Below the pieces are notes generated by a model. It was not told the origin of the DNA, did no database searches, and saw nothing but the letters and a program-made list of their open reading frames with translations. A stretch of DNA of 46,909 nt from CAKUIA01 sp044433115 (lineage in GTDB: Bacteria > Verrucomicrobiota > Verrucomicrobiia > Opitutales > Intestinicryptomonadaceae), in NCBI GenBank assembly GCA_044433115.1, contig JAWXTY010000013.1, positions 1 to 46,909 on the forward strand, in the 5' to 3' direction. Positions within the stretch are counted from its first letter, which is position 1, and every line of letters starts with the position of its first letter. This document shows, in pieces, positions 14,985-23,210 of this stretch. The position numbers and the translations under genes were made by a program.

Positions 14985-15866
14985 TCAATTTTTAACAAAG
15001 AAAAAAACGCTTCCAATTTTTATTAATCTTTTACCTGAGGTTGTGATTTTATTTTGATAAAAGAAATACATAAGACAACGAGCTATTCTTTTACATTTTT
15101 GAGAAAAAGTATAGTAAATTTCTTGATTATTATAATACACCAAGTAGCCAAAAAATCTCTCAATTAAATGAGCCATTTGCCCTACAGATTTAAATTCCAC
15201 TTCAAAATCATCCATACTAAACATATTCTGCATTGGCTTGAAAACATTCGCCTTTGCAATAAACATTGTACCTGCAACAAAATAAAAATTAATATAAGGG
15301 AAGCCCTTTTCTTTTAAAAAGCTTTCTAGTTTTTCTTCTGCAACTTTATCGTATCCTCTATTTTTAAGTAAGAGTCTATAATCAGAGACCATCGCAACTT
15401 TTTTATCAAAAAGCACGCTTAAAGTATTTTCAAATTTTTCCTTTGTACTTATAAAATTCAATAAATATTTTCGCCAAGAGTCACCTTTTAAGTTATATCC
15501 ATTTAAAAAAGCATCAACTGTCATATCTCTCTTTGTATGCAACTTTACAACATAGTCATAATCATCTAAATTAACTTGATTGATTATATCTCTCTTTGTA
15601 TGCAACTTTACAACATAGTCATAATCATCTAAATTAACTTGATTGATTATATGAACAAAAGGAGCAATGTCGAAACCTCTATTTTCAACAATTTCGATTT
15701 TTGCATTAGGCTTAAATGCTAAAATATCTTTTTCTAAATCTGCGTTTGATTCAACTATTGTAACATACAAATCATAAGGATTAGGCTCAATATTTCTAAG
15801 ACAAGCTTTCAATTCCTGCCACATCTCTACATAATAAATATGTATATGCACTAAAATCGGCTTCAT
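14985..15866 (-). CDS. RgpF-like rhamnan synthesis / glycosyltransferase protein with internal duplication
   Basis: Resembles the rhamnan-synthesis F family: PILVHIHIYYVEMWQELKAC at the start, then DYDYVVKLHTKRD, the family's hallmark, and a later GTMFIAKANVFKPM segment. Members assemble rhamnose-rich cell-surface polysaccharides, which fits the adjacent rml genes. Oddly, a 21-residue block starting IINQVNLDDYDYVVKLHTKR occurs twice in tandem, from an exact 63-bp DNA duplication (15523-15648) at the hallmark motif; it keeps frame but may disturb activity. The stop codon lies five bases outside the IS end, and the tail KRLIKIGSVFFFVKN departs from the KRLIKICKIPVY tail of its neighbour, so the end may have been altered. 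The start overlaps the upstream stop (ATGA). Confidence 0.75.
   Translation of the reverse strand: MKPILVHIHIYYVEMWQELKACLRNIEPNPYDLYVTIVESNADLEKDILAFKPNAKIEIVENRGFDIAPFVHIINQVNLDDYDYVVKLHTKRDIINQVNLDDYDYVVKLHTKRDMTVDAFLNGYNLKGDSWRKYLLNFISTKEKFENTLSVLFDKKVAMVSDYRLLLKNRGYDKVAEEKLESFLKEKGFPYINFYFVAGTMFIAKANVFKPMQNMFSMDDFEVEFKSVGQMAHLIERFFGYLVYYNNQEIYYTFSQKCKRIARCLMYFFYQNKITTSGKRLIKIGSVFFFVKN
15523..15648. repeat. Exact 63-bp tandem duplication
   Basis: Copies 15523-15585 and 15586-15648 are identical and in frame within the RgpF-like gene. The perfect identity suggests a recent slippage or unequal-crossover event. Confidence 0.95.
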
Positions 15867-16672
15867 TTTACCCTCCTACTATACACTGGAATTTTGCAAA
15901 TTTTTATTAGTCTTTTACCTGAACTTGTAATTCTGCTTTGATAAAAGAAAGACTTATATTCCTTGCCTATAAATCTAAAAACTATCAATTTAAGCTTTTG
16001 GGATATTAGAATGTCGGAAATTGTATTGCTATAAGAATTTTTGGCGTTTTTGTATTTTTCTTTTAGGTATTTTAGTTGCTGGAAATATCTGTCTTGTAGG
16101 TTGCCAATCGAGTAATGTTGGCAGTTTAATTGCAATGCCTTTGAGCTAATGTCGAAATTTTCTTTGGCGTTAATGCAAAAATCTTCTACGTATAAATCCC
16201 AAGTCAAATTTTCGTCAAATCGCAATTTATATTTATTTATCAAGTCCGAATGTACTATCAAGCATTGGCAATCAAAAGTACCAACTTCCTTTGGCTTCCT
16301 TATTTTATTACCAATTTTTAGCACATTATTACCATCTTTATCTGAGTGTTTTATCTCGCCTAAAAATGTTCTGCGTGCAAATTTCCAAAACACTTTCAGC
16401 GAAACCCCTATAGCTCCGTATAAACAATTTTTATCTAATTTATCAAGCCTAGCTTGCAAATCTTCTAAAACCTCCCAATCTTCGTGGCAAAATACAAACC
16501 AATCTGGCTTCGTATAATCATAATTATTCAAGAACTCATTATATCTTATAGATATATATTTATTCTCTTGATTATTATCAAATGCAACAAAATCTGCACC
16601 CTTGTTATTTTTATTATTTTTAACAAGGCGATTATACATTTCAAAATTTCTAACTACTGAAATAATTTTCAT
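15863..16672 (-). CDS. GT2-like sugar transferase
   Basis: A 269-residue protein of the GT2-like family often found in polysaccharide loci. Supporting blocks are WFVFCHEDWEVLEDLQARL (acidic motif in the nucleotide-binding half), VGTFDCQCLIVHSDL, and LTWDLYVEDFCINAKE (catalytic-base region). The C-terminal 25 residues (FFYQSRITSSGKRLIKICKI and PVYSRR) form a tail shared with the next gene and with the remnant at 13524. This suggests a common membrane-associating or assembly tag in the locus. It overlaps rmlB upstream by four bases (ATGA) and the RgpF-like gene downstream the same way. The transferred sugar is unknown. Base composition is visibly more AT-rich than in the rml genes. Confidence 0.75.
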   Translation of the reverse strand: MKIISVVRNFEMYNRLVKNNKNNKGADFVAFDNNQENKYISIRYNEFLNNYDYTKPDWFVFCHEDWEVLEDLQARLDKLDKNCLYGAIGVSLKVFWKFARRTFLGEIKHSDKDGNNVLKIGNKIRKPKEVGTFDCQCLIVHSDLINKYKLRFDENLTWDLYVEDFCINAKENFDISSKALQLNCQHYSIGNLQDRYFQQLKYLKEKYKNAKNSYSNTISDILISQKLKLIVFRFIGKEYKSFFYQSRITSSGKRLIKICKIPVYSRRVK

Positions 16673-17673
16673 TTCAAATAATACTCCACTGTTTTGATTA
16701 TGCCTGTTTCGAAGGTTTCGTGGGCGTGCCAGTTTAGTTCAGTTTCGAGTTTTGTAGCGTCGATGGCGTATCTTAAGTCGTGTCCTGCTCTGTCTTTTAC
16801 AAAGCTGATTAGCTCTGCGTATTTGCCCTTAGCTCTTGGCTTTTTTTCGTCTAAAATTGCACATATTGCGTAGACTATTTGCATATTTGTACGCTCGTTT
16901 TTGCCTCCTACATTATAGGTCTCGCCTGTCTTGCCCTTATGATAAATCAAGTCTATAGCCTTGCAATGGTCTAGCACGTATAGCCAATCTCTGATATTCT
17001 CGCCTTTGCCGTATATAGGTATAGCTTCGTCTGCCAAGCATTTGCGAATAATTGTAGGGATAAACTTTTCGCTATGTTGTTTTTCGCCATAATTATTTGA
17101 GCAATTTGAAGTTGTTACATTCATTCCATAAGTATGATAATATGCCCTTACAAAAAAGTCAGAACTTGCCTTAGACGCTGAATATGGGCTATTTGGGGCG
17201 TAGGCTGTCGTCTCGTAAAAAAGCCCAGTCTCGCCCAAAGTGCCATAAACTTCATCTGTGGATATATGATGAAATCTGCAATCCTCATAGCCTTCTTTAG
17301 GCTCATTAGGTGCATTAAACCAATGTTTTCTCGCACATTCGAGCAAAGCAAAAGTGCCTATTACATTTGTCTCTACAAAGGCAAAGGGGCTTTTTATAGA
17401 ATTATCCACGTGGCTTTCTGCTGCAAAGTGTATAACTCCCCTTATGTCATATTTTAAGAAAAGCTCTTCAAGCAAATTCTTATCGCATATATCCCCTTTT
17501 ACAAATGTATAATTATCAAGAACTTCGCACTCCTTCAAATTGTCTAAATCGCCTGCATAAGTCAACTTATCCAAGTTTATCACATTATACTCAGCGTATT
17601 TCTTGGCAAAATAAGGCACAAAGTTCGAGCCTATAAAGCCTGCTCCACCTGTTATTAAAATTGACTTAGACAT
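16669..17673 (-). CDS. rmlB: dTDP-glucose 4,6-dehydratase (RmlB)
   Basis: Second step of dTDP-L-rhamnose synthesis: dTDP-glucose to dTDP-4-keto-6-deoxyglucose, using bound NAD. A short-chain dehydrogenase/extended fold with the Rossmann motif ITGGAGFIGSNF, the substrate block STDEVYGTLGE, and catalytic Tyr and Lys in YSASKASSDFF. From the start at 17673 the protein is 334 residues, normal for RmlB; an upstream in-frame TTG at 17694 is less likely. It overlaps the rmlD end by 19 bases. The 3' end exists a second time, as a remnant at 13285-13400. Confidence 0.96.
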   Translation of the reverse strand: MSKSILITGGAGFIGSNFVPYFAKKYAEYNVINLDKLTYAGDLDNLKECEVLDNYTFVKGDICDKNLLEELFLKYDIRGVIHFAAESHVDNSIKSPFAFVETNVIGTFALLECARKHWFNAPNEPKEGYEDCRFHHISTDEVYGTLGETGLFYETTAYAPNSPYSASKASSDFFVRAYYHTYGMNVTTSNCSNNYGEKQHSEKFIPTIIRKCLADEAIPIYGKGENIRDWLYVLDHCKAIDLIYHKGKTGETYNVGGKNERTNMQIVYAICAILDEKKPRAKGKYAELISFVKDRAGHDLRYAIDATKLETELNWHAHETFETGIIKTVEYYLK

Positions 17674-18476
17674 TTCTTTAAACTTTCTTTCCAATGAGGA
17701 ATTTTTATATTAAAATCTCGCTTTATCTCACTCTTATCTAGTATAGAATAAAAAGGACGCTTCGCTGGCGTTGGATATTCAAAACTAGCAATAGGGCTAA
17801 TTTTACAATCTAAGCAAAGTTGCTCCATTATTTCAAGTGCAAAATCATACCAAGAAGCAACCCCATCGTTTGTATAATGATAAATAGCCCTTTTGCCATC
17901 TTCCACCTGAGGCAGAATATCCACAATCGCCTTTGCTAAATCGCCTGCGTATGTTGGGCTACCCACTTGGTCGGCAACCACATTTAGGCTATCTCTCTCC
18001 TTGCCTAGCCTCATCATAGTCTTAAGGAAATTATTCCCATAAGTAGAATATAGCCAAGCAGTTCTAATAACTATAGCAGTCTCTGCATTCTCAAAAAGAG
18101 CATTCTCGCCTGCCAACTTTGTAGCCCCATAAACAGACTGAGGGCTTGCCATATCTGTACTTAAATAAGGCTTATGCCCTGTGCCATCAAAGACATAATC
18201 TGTAGATATATGCACTATTTTCGCCCCACTTTTCGCTAAATTCTCTATGCCAAGCACATTGATTTTTGTGCATAGCTCAACATCGCTTTCTGCCTTATCT
18301 ACAGCAGTATAAGCTGCACAATTTATGATAGTGTCTATATTATGCTTAGACACAAAAGCCTTAACTTGCTCAAGCTCTGTTATATCTAAATCTGCAATAT
18401 CTGCAAAAATCGCATCAGGCAACAAAGCTTTCAACTCAGTGCCTAACTGCCCATTAGAGCCTGTTACTAAAAGCAT
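17655..18476 (-). CDS. rmlD: dTDP-4-dehydrorhamnose reductase (RmlD)
   Basis: Last step of dTDP-L-rhamnose synthesis, reducing dTDP-4-keto-L-rhamnose with NAD(P)H. The 273-residue protein begins MLLVTGSNGQLGTEL (nucleotide-binding Gly motif), continues with the SDR blocks NCAAYTAVDKAE and STDYVFDGTG, and carries the catalytic YGATK. It overlaps rmlC upstream by 23 bases and rmlB downstream, so the four rml genes form one translationally coupled unit in the order A-C-D-B. Confidence 0.96.
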   Translation of the reverse strand: MLLVTGSNGQLGTELKALLPDAIFADIADLDITELEQVKAFVSKHNIDTIINCAAYTAVDKAESDVELCTKINVLGIENLAKSGAKIVHISTDYVFDGTGHKPYLSTDMASPQSVYGATKLAGENALFENAETAIVIRTAWLYSTYGNNFLKTMMRLGKERDSLNVVADQVGSPTYAGDLAKAIVDILPQVEDGKRAIYHYTNDGVASWYDFALEIMEQLCLDCKISPIASFEYPTPAKRPFYSILDKSEIKRDFNIKIPHWKESLKKCLSQF

Positions 18477-19005
18477 CTTTAAAGCCCCCTAAAACTTTAT
18501 CTTTATCTGAAACTAAAGCATTTTGCATATCAACTTTCCAGTCTATAGCCAAGTACTCATCGTCATAACGCAAGCCAAACTCGGCTTCTTTATGATAAAA
18601 ATTGTCGCATTTATAGAAAAATTCAGCACTGTCTGACAATACAGAAAATCCGTGCAAAAATCCCCTTGGTATAAATAATTGCTTCTTATTTTCAGCAGAT
18701 AATTCTATAGCAAAGTGCTTGCCAAAAGTTGGCGAGTTTTCACGTATATCAACTGCCACGTCTAAGACTGTGCCAGAAAGCACCCTAATCAACTTAGCCT
18801 GAGCAAATTCGCCCAACTGAGCGTGCAAACCCCTTATAGTCCCCTTTGTAGAACTCGATTGATTGTCTTGAACAAAGTCGCAATCTATACCAGCTTTTAA
18901 CAGCTCCTTCTTTGAATATGACTCAAAAAAGTAGCCCCTATTATCTGCAAAAACCTTAGGCTCAAGTACAACTAAGCCCTCTATAAATGTATTAGTGTAA
19001 TTCAT
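18454..19005 (-). CDS. rmlC: dTDP-4-dehydrorhamnose 3,5-epimerase (RmlC)
   Basis: Third step of dTDP-L-rhamnose synthesis, a double epimerisation with no cofactor. The 183-residue cupin shows the family signatures: FVQDNQSSSTKGTIRGLHAQ (with the catalytic His), GTVLDVAVDIRENSPTFGKH, and FIPRGFLHGFSVLSD. The normal family length and the 14-base overlap with rmlA upstream support the start. The product passes to RmlD, encoded next. Confidence 0.96.
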   Translation of the reverse strand: MNYTNTFIEGLVVLEPKVFADNRGYFFESYSKKELLKAGIDCDFVQDNQSSSTKGTIRGLHAQLGEFAQAKLIRVLSGTVLDVAVDIRENSPTFGKHFAIELSAENKKQLFIPRGFLHGFSVLSDSAEFFYKCDNFYHKEAEFGLRYDDEYLAIDWKVDMQNALVSDKDKVLGGFKDAFSNRL

Positions 19006-19879
19006 ATTCGCTATCTAGCACCTTTATCAAATAATTTTTATAATCGCAATCACGCATATCCTCTATTATAGCAACAAGCTGAGCTTTGTCTATAAACCCT
19101 TGAGTATAAGCAATTTCTTCTATACACGCAATCTTCAAGCCCTGACGCTTTTCGATAATCTGCACATATTGAGACGAGTCCATTAGGCTATCTGGCGTGC
19201 CTGCGTCTAGCCAAGCGTTACCTCTAGCCATTGGAGCAACGTTCATTCTGCCCTCTTTTAAATACATATTATTTAGGTCTGTAATCTCATATTCGCCACG
19301 AGCAGATGGCTCTAAAGTCTTTGCGTATTCAACCACGTCGCAAGGGTAAAAATACAAGCCCACAGCTGCGTAACTCGACTTTGGCTCAGCTGGCTTTTCC
19401 TCTATAGAAATCGCCTTTAAATCAGCGTCAAATTCAACCACCCCAAAGCGTTTTGGATTACTCACGTGATACGCAAAAATCGTCGCTATCTTAGAAGTAT
19501 TCTCCTTAACATCTCGCTTAAAAGCCTTAAATTGGTCGCCCATATAAAATATATTATCGCCTAATATCAAGCAAACTTCTTCATTGCCTATAAAGTCCTC
19601 GCCTATCAAAAATGCCTGAGCAATGCCCTTTGGCTCTTCTTGTATAGCATAAGATAGTTCAACGCCAATTCTCTCGCCATCGCCTAAAAGCCTCTCAATA
19701 TTAGGCAAGTCCTGTGGGGTAGAAATAATTAAAATATCCCTTATGCCAAACTGCATTAAAGTAGACAATGGATAATAAATCATAGGTTTATCATAAACAG
19801 GCAAAAGCTGTTTAGATGTCGTTTTTGTTAGTGGATAAAGCCTTGTGCCATTGCCACCTGCTAAGATTATACCTTTCAT
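18992..19879 (-). CDS. rmlA: Glucose-1-phosphate thymidylyltransferase (RmlA)
   Basis: First step of dTDP-L-rhamnose synthesis: dTTP plus glucose-1-phosphate to dTDP-glucose. The signature MKGIILAGGNGTRLYPLTK opens the protein; QEEPKGIAQAF, LGDNIFY and SIEEKPAEPKS are further conserved blocks. Starting at 19879 gives 295 residues, the standard length, and AAAGG lies seven bases before that ATG. An upstream in-frame start (19921) would add 14 unrelated residues. It heads the rmlACDB unit. A 43-bp repeat shared with the hisF leader lies just upstream at 19911-19953. Confidence 0.97.
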   Translation of the reverse strand: MKGIILAGGNGTRLYPLTKTTSKQLLPVYDKPMIYYPLSTLMQFGIRDILIISTPQDLPNIERLLGDGERIGVELSYAIQEEPKGIAQAFLIGEDFIGNEEVCLILGDNIFYMGDQFKAFKRDVKENTSKIATIFAYHVSNPKRFGVVEFDADLKAISIEEKPAEPKSSYAAVGLYFYPCDVVEYAKTLEPSARGEYEITDLNNMYLKEGRMNVAPMARGNAWLDAGTPDSLMDSSQYVQIIEKRQGLKIACIEEIAYTQGFIDKAQLVAIIEDMRDCDYKNYLIKVLDSEYELH

Positions 19880-19910
19880 ATTGTGCCTTTCTTTTGGAAA
19901 TATTTTACAG

Positions 19911-19953
19911 TGCAAAAACAAAGTTTTTGCTTTCTATTAAAAACCAATTTTTA
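19911..19953 (+). repeat. 43-bp dispersed repeat, copy 2
   Basis: Same as 9073-9115 with two mismatches, including the hairpin GCAAAAAC-AAA-GTTTTTGC. It sits in the 90-base gap between the pyrE stop and the rmlA start. Here the rest of the inverted-repeat element seen before hisF is missing. Confidence 0.85.
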
Positions 19954-19969
19954 TAAGCCCCCCATTAAA

Positions 19970-20542
19970 CTAGCTACCAGGGTGAGTTGCTGGGATTGAC
20001 TCTAGCTCTGGAGGTAGCTTGTCTGCTTGATAAGTTGGGAAAGAGAACTCCAACAAGCTATATTTATCTATTTCAAAATTAGCCTTGCCTTCGCTTCTAT
20101 CTACCAACAATGCACAAGCTACAGGGGTCGCCCCATTGTCTTTGATAATCTTGATACACTCGTCAACTCTACCACCACGTGTGATAACGTCTTCAACTAT
20201 CAAAATTTTCTCGCCCTTTTCCATCTTAAAGTTACGTCTAAGTGCAAGCATATTGTCAACTTTTTCCACAAACAAAAACCTCGCCTTTGCTTGTCTAGCC
20301 AACTCTTGCCCTAGAACTAAGCCCCCCATTGCTGGTGCTAAAACTGTGTCGAACTCAACATTATTCGCCTTTAGCTTTGCCAAAAGCATTTCTATAAGCT
20401 CGCTAACTTGTTCAAGGCGTTCGCAAACTCTTGCACATTGAAAGAAATGTCCTGAGTGTAGACCACTTCTTAGAATGAAATGCCCTTCCAAAAGAGCCTT
20501 AGTTTCTCTAAAAATGTTTAATATTTTATCTTCTTGCGTCAT
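19970..20542 (-). CDS. pyrE: Orotate phosphoribosyltransferase (PyrE)
   Basis: Makes orotidine 5'-phosphate from orotate and PRPP in pyrimidine synthesis. The PRPP-binding loop is ILIVEDVITRGGRVDEC, the flexible loop is LFVEKVDNMLALRRNF, and the C terminus (PPELESIPATHPGS) is typical of the shorter PyrE type. The 190-residue length is normal. It overlaps the Nudix gene by 17 bases and is the last gene of the dapL-purU-nudix-pyrE string. Confidence 0.95.
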   Translation of the reverse strand: MTQEDKILNIFRETKALLEGHFILRSGLHSGHFFQCARVCERLEQVSELIEMLLAKLKANNVEFDTVLAPAMGGLVLGQELARQAKARFLFVEKVDNMLALRRNFKMEKGEKILIVEDVITRGGRVDECIKIIKDNGATPVACALLVDRSEGKANFEIDKYSLLEFSFPTYQADKLPPELESIPATHPGS

Positions 20543-21026
20543 AAATTTCTATATCCATATTTTCAGGATTTGAACAGTCTATATATACTGAAGCAAAGCC
20601 CTCTTTGTATTCATCATAAAGTTTCCAAAGAATTTTTCTATCAGTTTCTGGAATTTTTAAATTTTCTATATCACTTCTACTAAAGAAAGAGAAAGAGCCT
20701 TCGTCTATATCTTCTGGCAAGCTATCAATCTTAACCTTAGAAGTAAATAGGAACATAAGCCAGTGCGTATCTTGCTCGTATGCCTTTTCGCTGACCATCG
20801 CAAATAGGTGCAGGCTAGATATATCTACATCAAGGGCAATTTCTTCAAAGATTTCTCTCTTGGCACATTGATGAGGACTTTCCCCTATAGCCATTTCGAG
20901 CTTGCCCCCTATAGGGCTATAAAAACCCTGATTAGGTTGCTTATTACGCTTCATAAGCAAAAGCGACTTGTCCTCTTTTTCAACAAAGACAAGCACGCTA
21001 ATTTTAAATGGAAGAGCCTTATCCAT
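20526..21026 (-). CDS. Nudix hydrolase
   Basis: Metal-dependent hydrolase of nucleoside-diphosphate-linked compounds; 166 residues. The catalytic Nudix helix is ESPHQCAKREIFEEI, preceded by GGKLEMAIG. Compared with the usual G-x5-E spacing, the loop before the first Glu is two residues longer, so it belongs to a variant subfamily. The start MDKALPFKISVLVFVEKEDKSLLLMKRNK fits an 8-oxo-dGTP or dihydroneopterin-triphosphate type enzyme, but the substrate cannot be read. It is coupled to purU (one-base overlap) and to pyrE, so a nucleotide-related role is plausible. Confidence 0.9.
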   Translation of the reverse strand: MDKALPFKISVLVFVEKEDKSLLLMKRNKQPNQGFYSPIGGKLEMAIGESPHQCAKREIFEEIALDVDISSLHLFAMVSEKAYEQDTHWLMFLFTSKVKIDSLPEDIDEGSFSFFSRSDIENLKIPETDRKILWKLYDEYKEGFASVYIDCSNPENMDIEIYDARR

Positions 21027-21877
21027 TAATCAAAGACCACTGTTTTGTTCTTATAACTAAGAACTCTCTTTTCCAAATGCAAGCGAAGAGCGTGAGCTAA
21101 AGTAGTGCGTTCTAGCTCCTTACCTTTACGCATCAAATCCTCCACAGAATTTCTGTGGCTAATCGGCGTTACATTCTGAGCAATGATTGGACCTTCATCT
21201 AAGTCTGCAGTAGCATAGTGAGCAGTTGCCCCTATAAGCTTCACCCCTCTTTGGTATGCTTGGTGGTAGGGTCTAGCCCCTATAAATGCTGGCAAAAAGC
21301 TATGATGAATATTTATAACAGGAACGCCAACGTTCTTTAGAAAGTCGTCGCTAAGAATTTGCATATATCTTGCCATTACAACAAGAGTTGCTCCACTTTC
21401 CTTAATTAAACGTATTTGTTCTGCTTCAACTTCAGCCTTAGTTTCTTTGCTAATAGGCATATAGTGATAGTCTAAGTCGAACTTTTGAGAATATTCCTTT
21501 AGAGTCTCGTGATTAGATACTACTAGTGGAATTTCGCAATTAAGCTCAGATTGCTGTTGACGAGTTACTATGTCGCAAAAGCAGTGAGTAAATTGAGACG
21601 TAAATAGGGCTATTTTTTGCTTTTGTGCAAATAGACATATTTCAGTTTCCATCTCCAACTGCGTTTGAGCAAAGTGAGTAAATAGCCTCATTTCCTCTTG
21701 GGCATCGCCTTCAGGTATCCATTGGACTCTTTGGAAGAATATTTCATCTTGCCTATCCTTATGTTGGTCGGCGTGTTCAATGCTACCTCCCCTGTCATAA
21801 ATCCAATTAGACACACGAGCGACAAGACCAGCCTTGTCTCGCCCGTGCATTAGTGCTACTATACGCTTATCTTGCAT
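21026..21877 (-). CDS. purU: Formyltetrahydrofolate deformylase (PurU)
   Basis: Hydrolyses 10-formyl-THF to THF and formate, balancing one-carbon units and supplying formate for purine synthesis. An N-terminal ACT domain (RIVALMHGRDKAGLVARVSN) is followed by a formyltransferase fold with the catalytic Asn-His region INIHHSFLPAFIGARPY and the Asp in ATADLDEGPIIAQ. Its 283 residues match the family. It starts 14 bases after dapL and shares one base with the Nudix gene. Confidence 0.96.
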   Translation of the reverse strand: MQDKRIVALMHGRDKAGLVARVSNWIYDRGGSIEHADQHKDRQDEIFFQRVQWIPEGDAQEEMRLFTHFAQTQLEMETEICLFAQKQKIALFTSQFTHCFCDIVTRQQQSELNCEIPLVVSNHETLKEYSQKFDLDYHYMPISKETKAEVEAEQIRLIKESGATLVVMARYMQILSDDFLKNVGVPVINIHHSFLPAFIGARPYHQAYQRGVKLIGATAHYATADLDEGPIIAQNVTPISHRNSVEDLMRKGKELERTTLAHALRLHLEKRVLSYKNKTVVFD

Positions 21878-21891
21878 TTTGCTTAAATTTA

Positions 21892-23139
21892 TTAAAATTC
21901 AAAAGTATAAGAAGCAGACATTCTCTTTTTGATTTCTGCAATAATTTCTTTTTCTTCGTTCTCGTCCTTAGCTATGAAAGTTACAGAGAAACGTACAAAA
22001 GAGCCAGCGTCGTCCCAAGGTACAGTAGAGATTAAGTTTTCCATAATCATCCATTGAGAGAATGCTTCGCCACTATCAAATTCTATTCTTTCGCCTGTAG
22101 CTGAAATTGCAGCCTTAGGAGCTTTTACATATAAGAAGAAACTTGCCTTTGGCTTTTGTGCATTAAAACCACAAGAGTTTAGAGCTTCTACTAATAAATC
22201 CATTCTGCGAGAATATTTTGCAGCAATCTTAGATACTATAGACTTATCTTCTAATGCAGCACAAGCAGCCTCTTGTATAGCCAAGAATTGACCTGAGTCT
22301 GTGTTATCCTTAACGTCGCCATAAGCCTTAACAATCAAAGCATTGCCACATACCCAACCTAATCTCCAGCCAGTCATATTGTGGCTCTTAGATAGAGAGT
22401 GTAATTCTACTGCAACGTCCTTTGCACCTTCTACTTGGAAGATAGACATAGGAGTTCCTTCGAAAATCAAAGAAGCATAAGCACAGTCAGAAACCACAAT
22501 CAAGTTATGAGTCTTAGCAAAAGCAACTAATTCCTTGAAAAATTCCATAGTTGCAGTTGCCCCTGTAGGATTATTTGGATAGTTGATTACTATAGCTTTC
22601 GCTCTTGACAAGATGTCAGCAGGTATAGTGTCTAGTTGAGGTAGGAAATCGTTTTCCTTTTTCAATTCTAGGTTATAAACTTCGCCACCTAAATATTTTG
22701 CGTGAGTGCCAAAAACTGGATAACCAGGAACAGTCATAATCACAACGTCATTAGGATTTATAAAGCAACTTGGCAAAATGCTAAGAGCAGCCTTAGAGCC
22801 TATAGAGTGTAAAACTTCAGTATCTGCATCTATGTCAACTTTATAAACTTCTTTCATATAAGCTGCTGCTGCCTTTTTGAAATTAGCAGAGCCATTGTCA
22901 GCATAACCCCTATTATCTGGGTTATTCGCTGCGTCATTAAGAGCTTGAACAACTTGAGGGAAAGCCATTTCGTCAGGTTCGCCTACTCCCATATCAATTA
23001 GAGGCAAATTAGGTTTAGCTTGTTTAGCAGCTAGTTTAGCCCTCTTAATTTTTTCAAATTTATAGATGGCAGTACTTTTACCATAGTTAACTCCGCCTAT
23101 TCTTTCTGCGAATAGATTTTGAATGTATGAATCGCTCAT
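21892..23139 (-). CDS. dapL: LL-diaminopimelate aminotransferase-like PLP enzyme (DapL)
   Basis: Fold-type I aminotransferase of 415 residues, most like the DapL group that makes LL-diaminopimelate directly from tetrahydrodipicolinate for lysine and peptidoglycan. Visible are IDMGVGEPDEMAFPQVVQAL at the N terminus, YPNNPTGATA, and the PLP-binding Lys in HSLSKSHNMTGWRLGW. Its relatives in this bacterial group are annotated as DapL, and the presence of Mpl shows that the cell uses diaminopimelate. Another aminotransferase specificity cannot be ruled out from sequence alone. It is the first gene of a four-gene minus-strand string, without a visible ribosome site. Confidence 0.8.
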   Translation of the reverse strand: MSDSYIQNLFAERIGGVNYGKSTAIYKFEKIKRAKLAAKQAKPNLPLIDMGVGEPDEMAFPQVVQALNDAANNPDNRGYADNGSANFKKAAAAYMKEVYKVDIDADTEVLHSIGSKAALSILPSCFINPNDVVIMTVPGYPVFGTHAKYLGGEVYNLELKKENDFLPQLDTIPADILSRAKAIVINYPNNPTGATATMEFFKELVAFAKTHNLIVVSDCAYASLIFEGTPMSIFQVEGAKDVAVELHSLSKSHNMTGWRLGWVCGNALIVKAYGDVKDNTDSGQFLAIQEAACAALEDKSIVSKIAAKYSRRMDLLVEALNSCGFNAQKPKASFFLYVKAPKAAISATGERIEFDSGEAFSQWMIMENLISTVPWDDAGSFVRFSVTFIAKDENEEKEIIAEIKKRMSASYTFEF

Positions 23140-23210
23140 AATTTATTTATATTGTTGATTATTCTTAAAAATTAATGATACTAGATAAATATAAAAATAG
23201 ACACAAAGCA

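Noticed and set aside
13521..15906. 46-bp direct repeats (13521-13566 and 15861-15906) as attachment sites of an integrated element
   Set aside because: They are explained as homologous gene tails plus ribosome site of two related glycosyltransferase genes; no integrase is present.
17674..17694. TTG-initiated extension of rmlB
   Set aside because: The ATG at 17673 directly precedes the conserved SKSILITGGAGFIG start.
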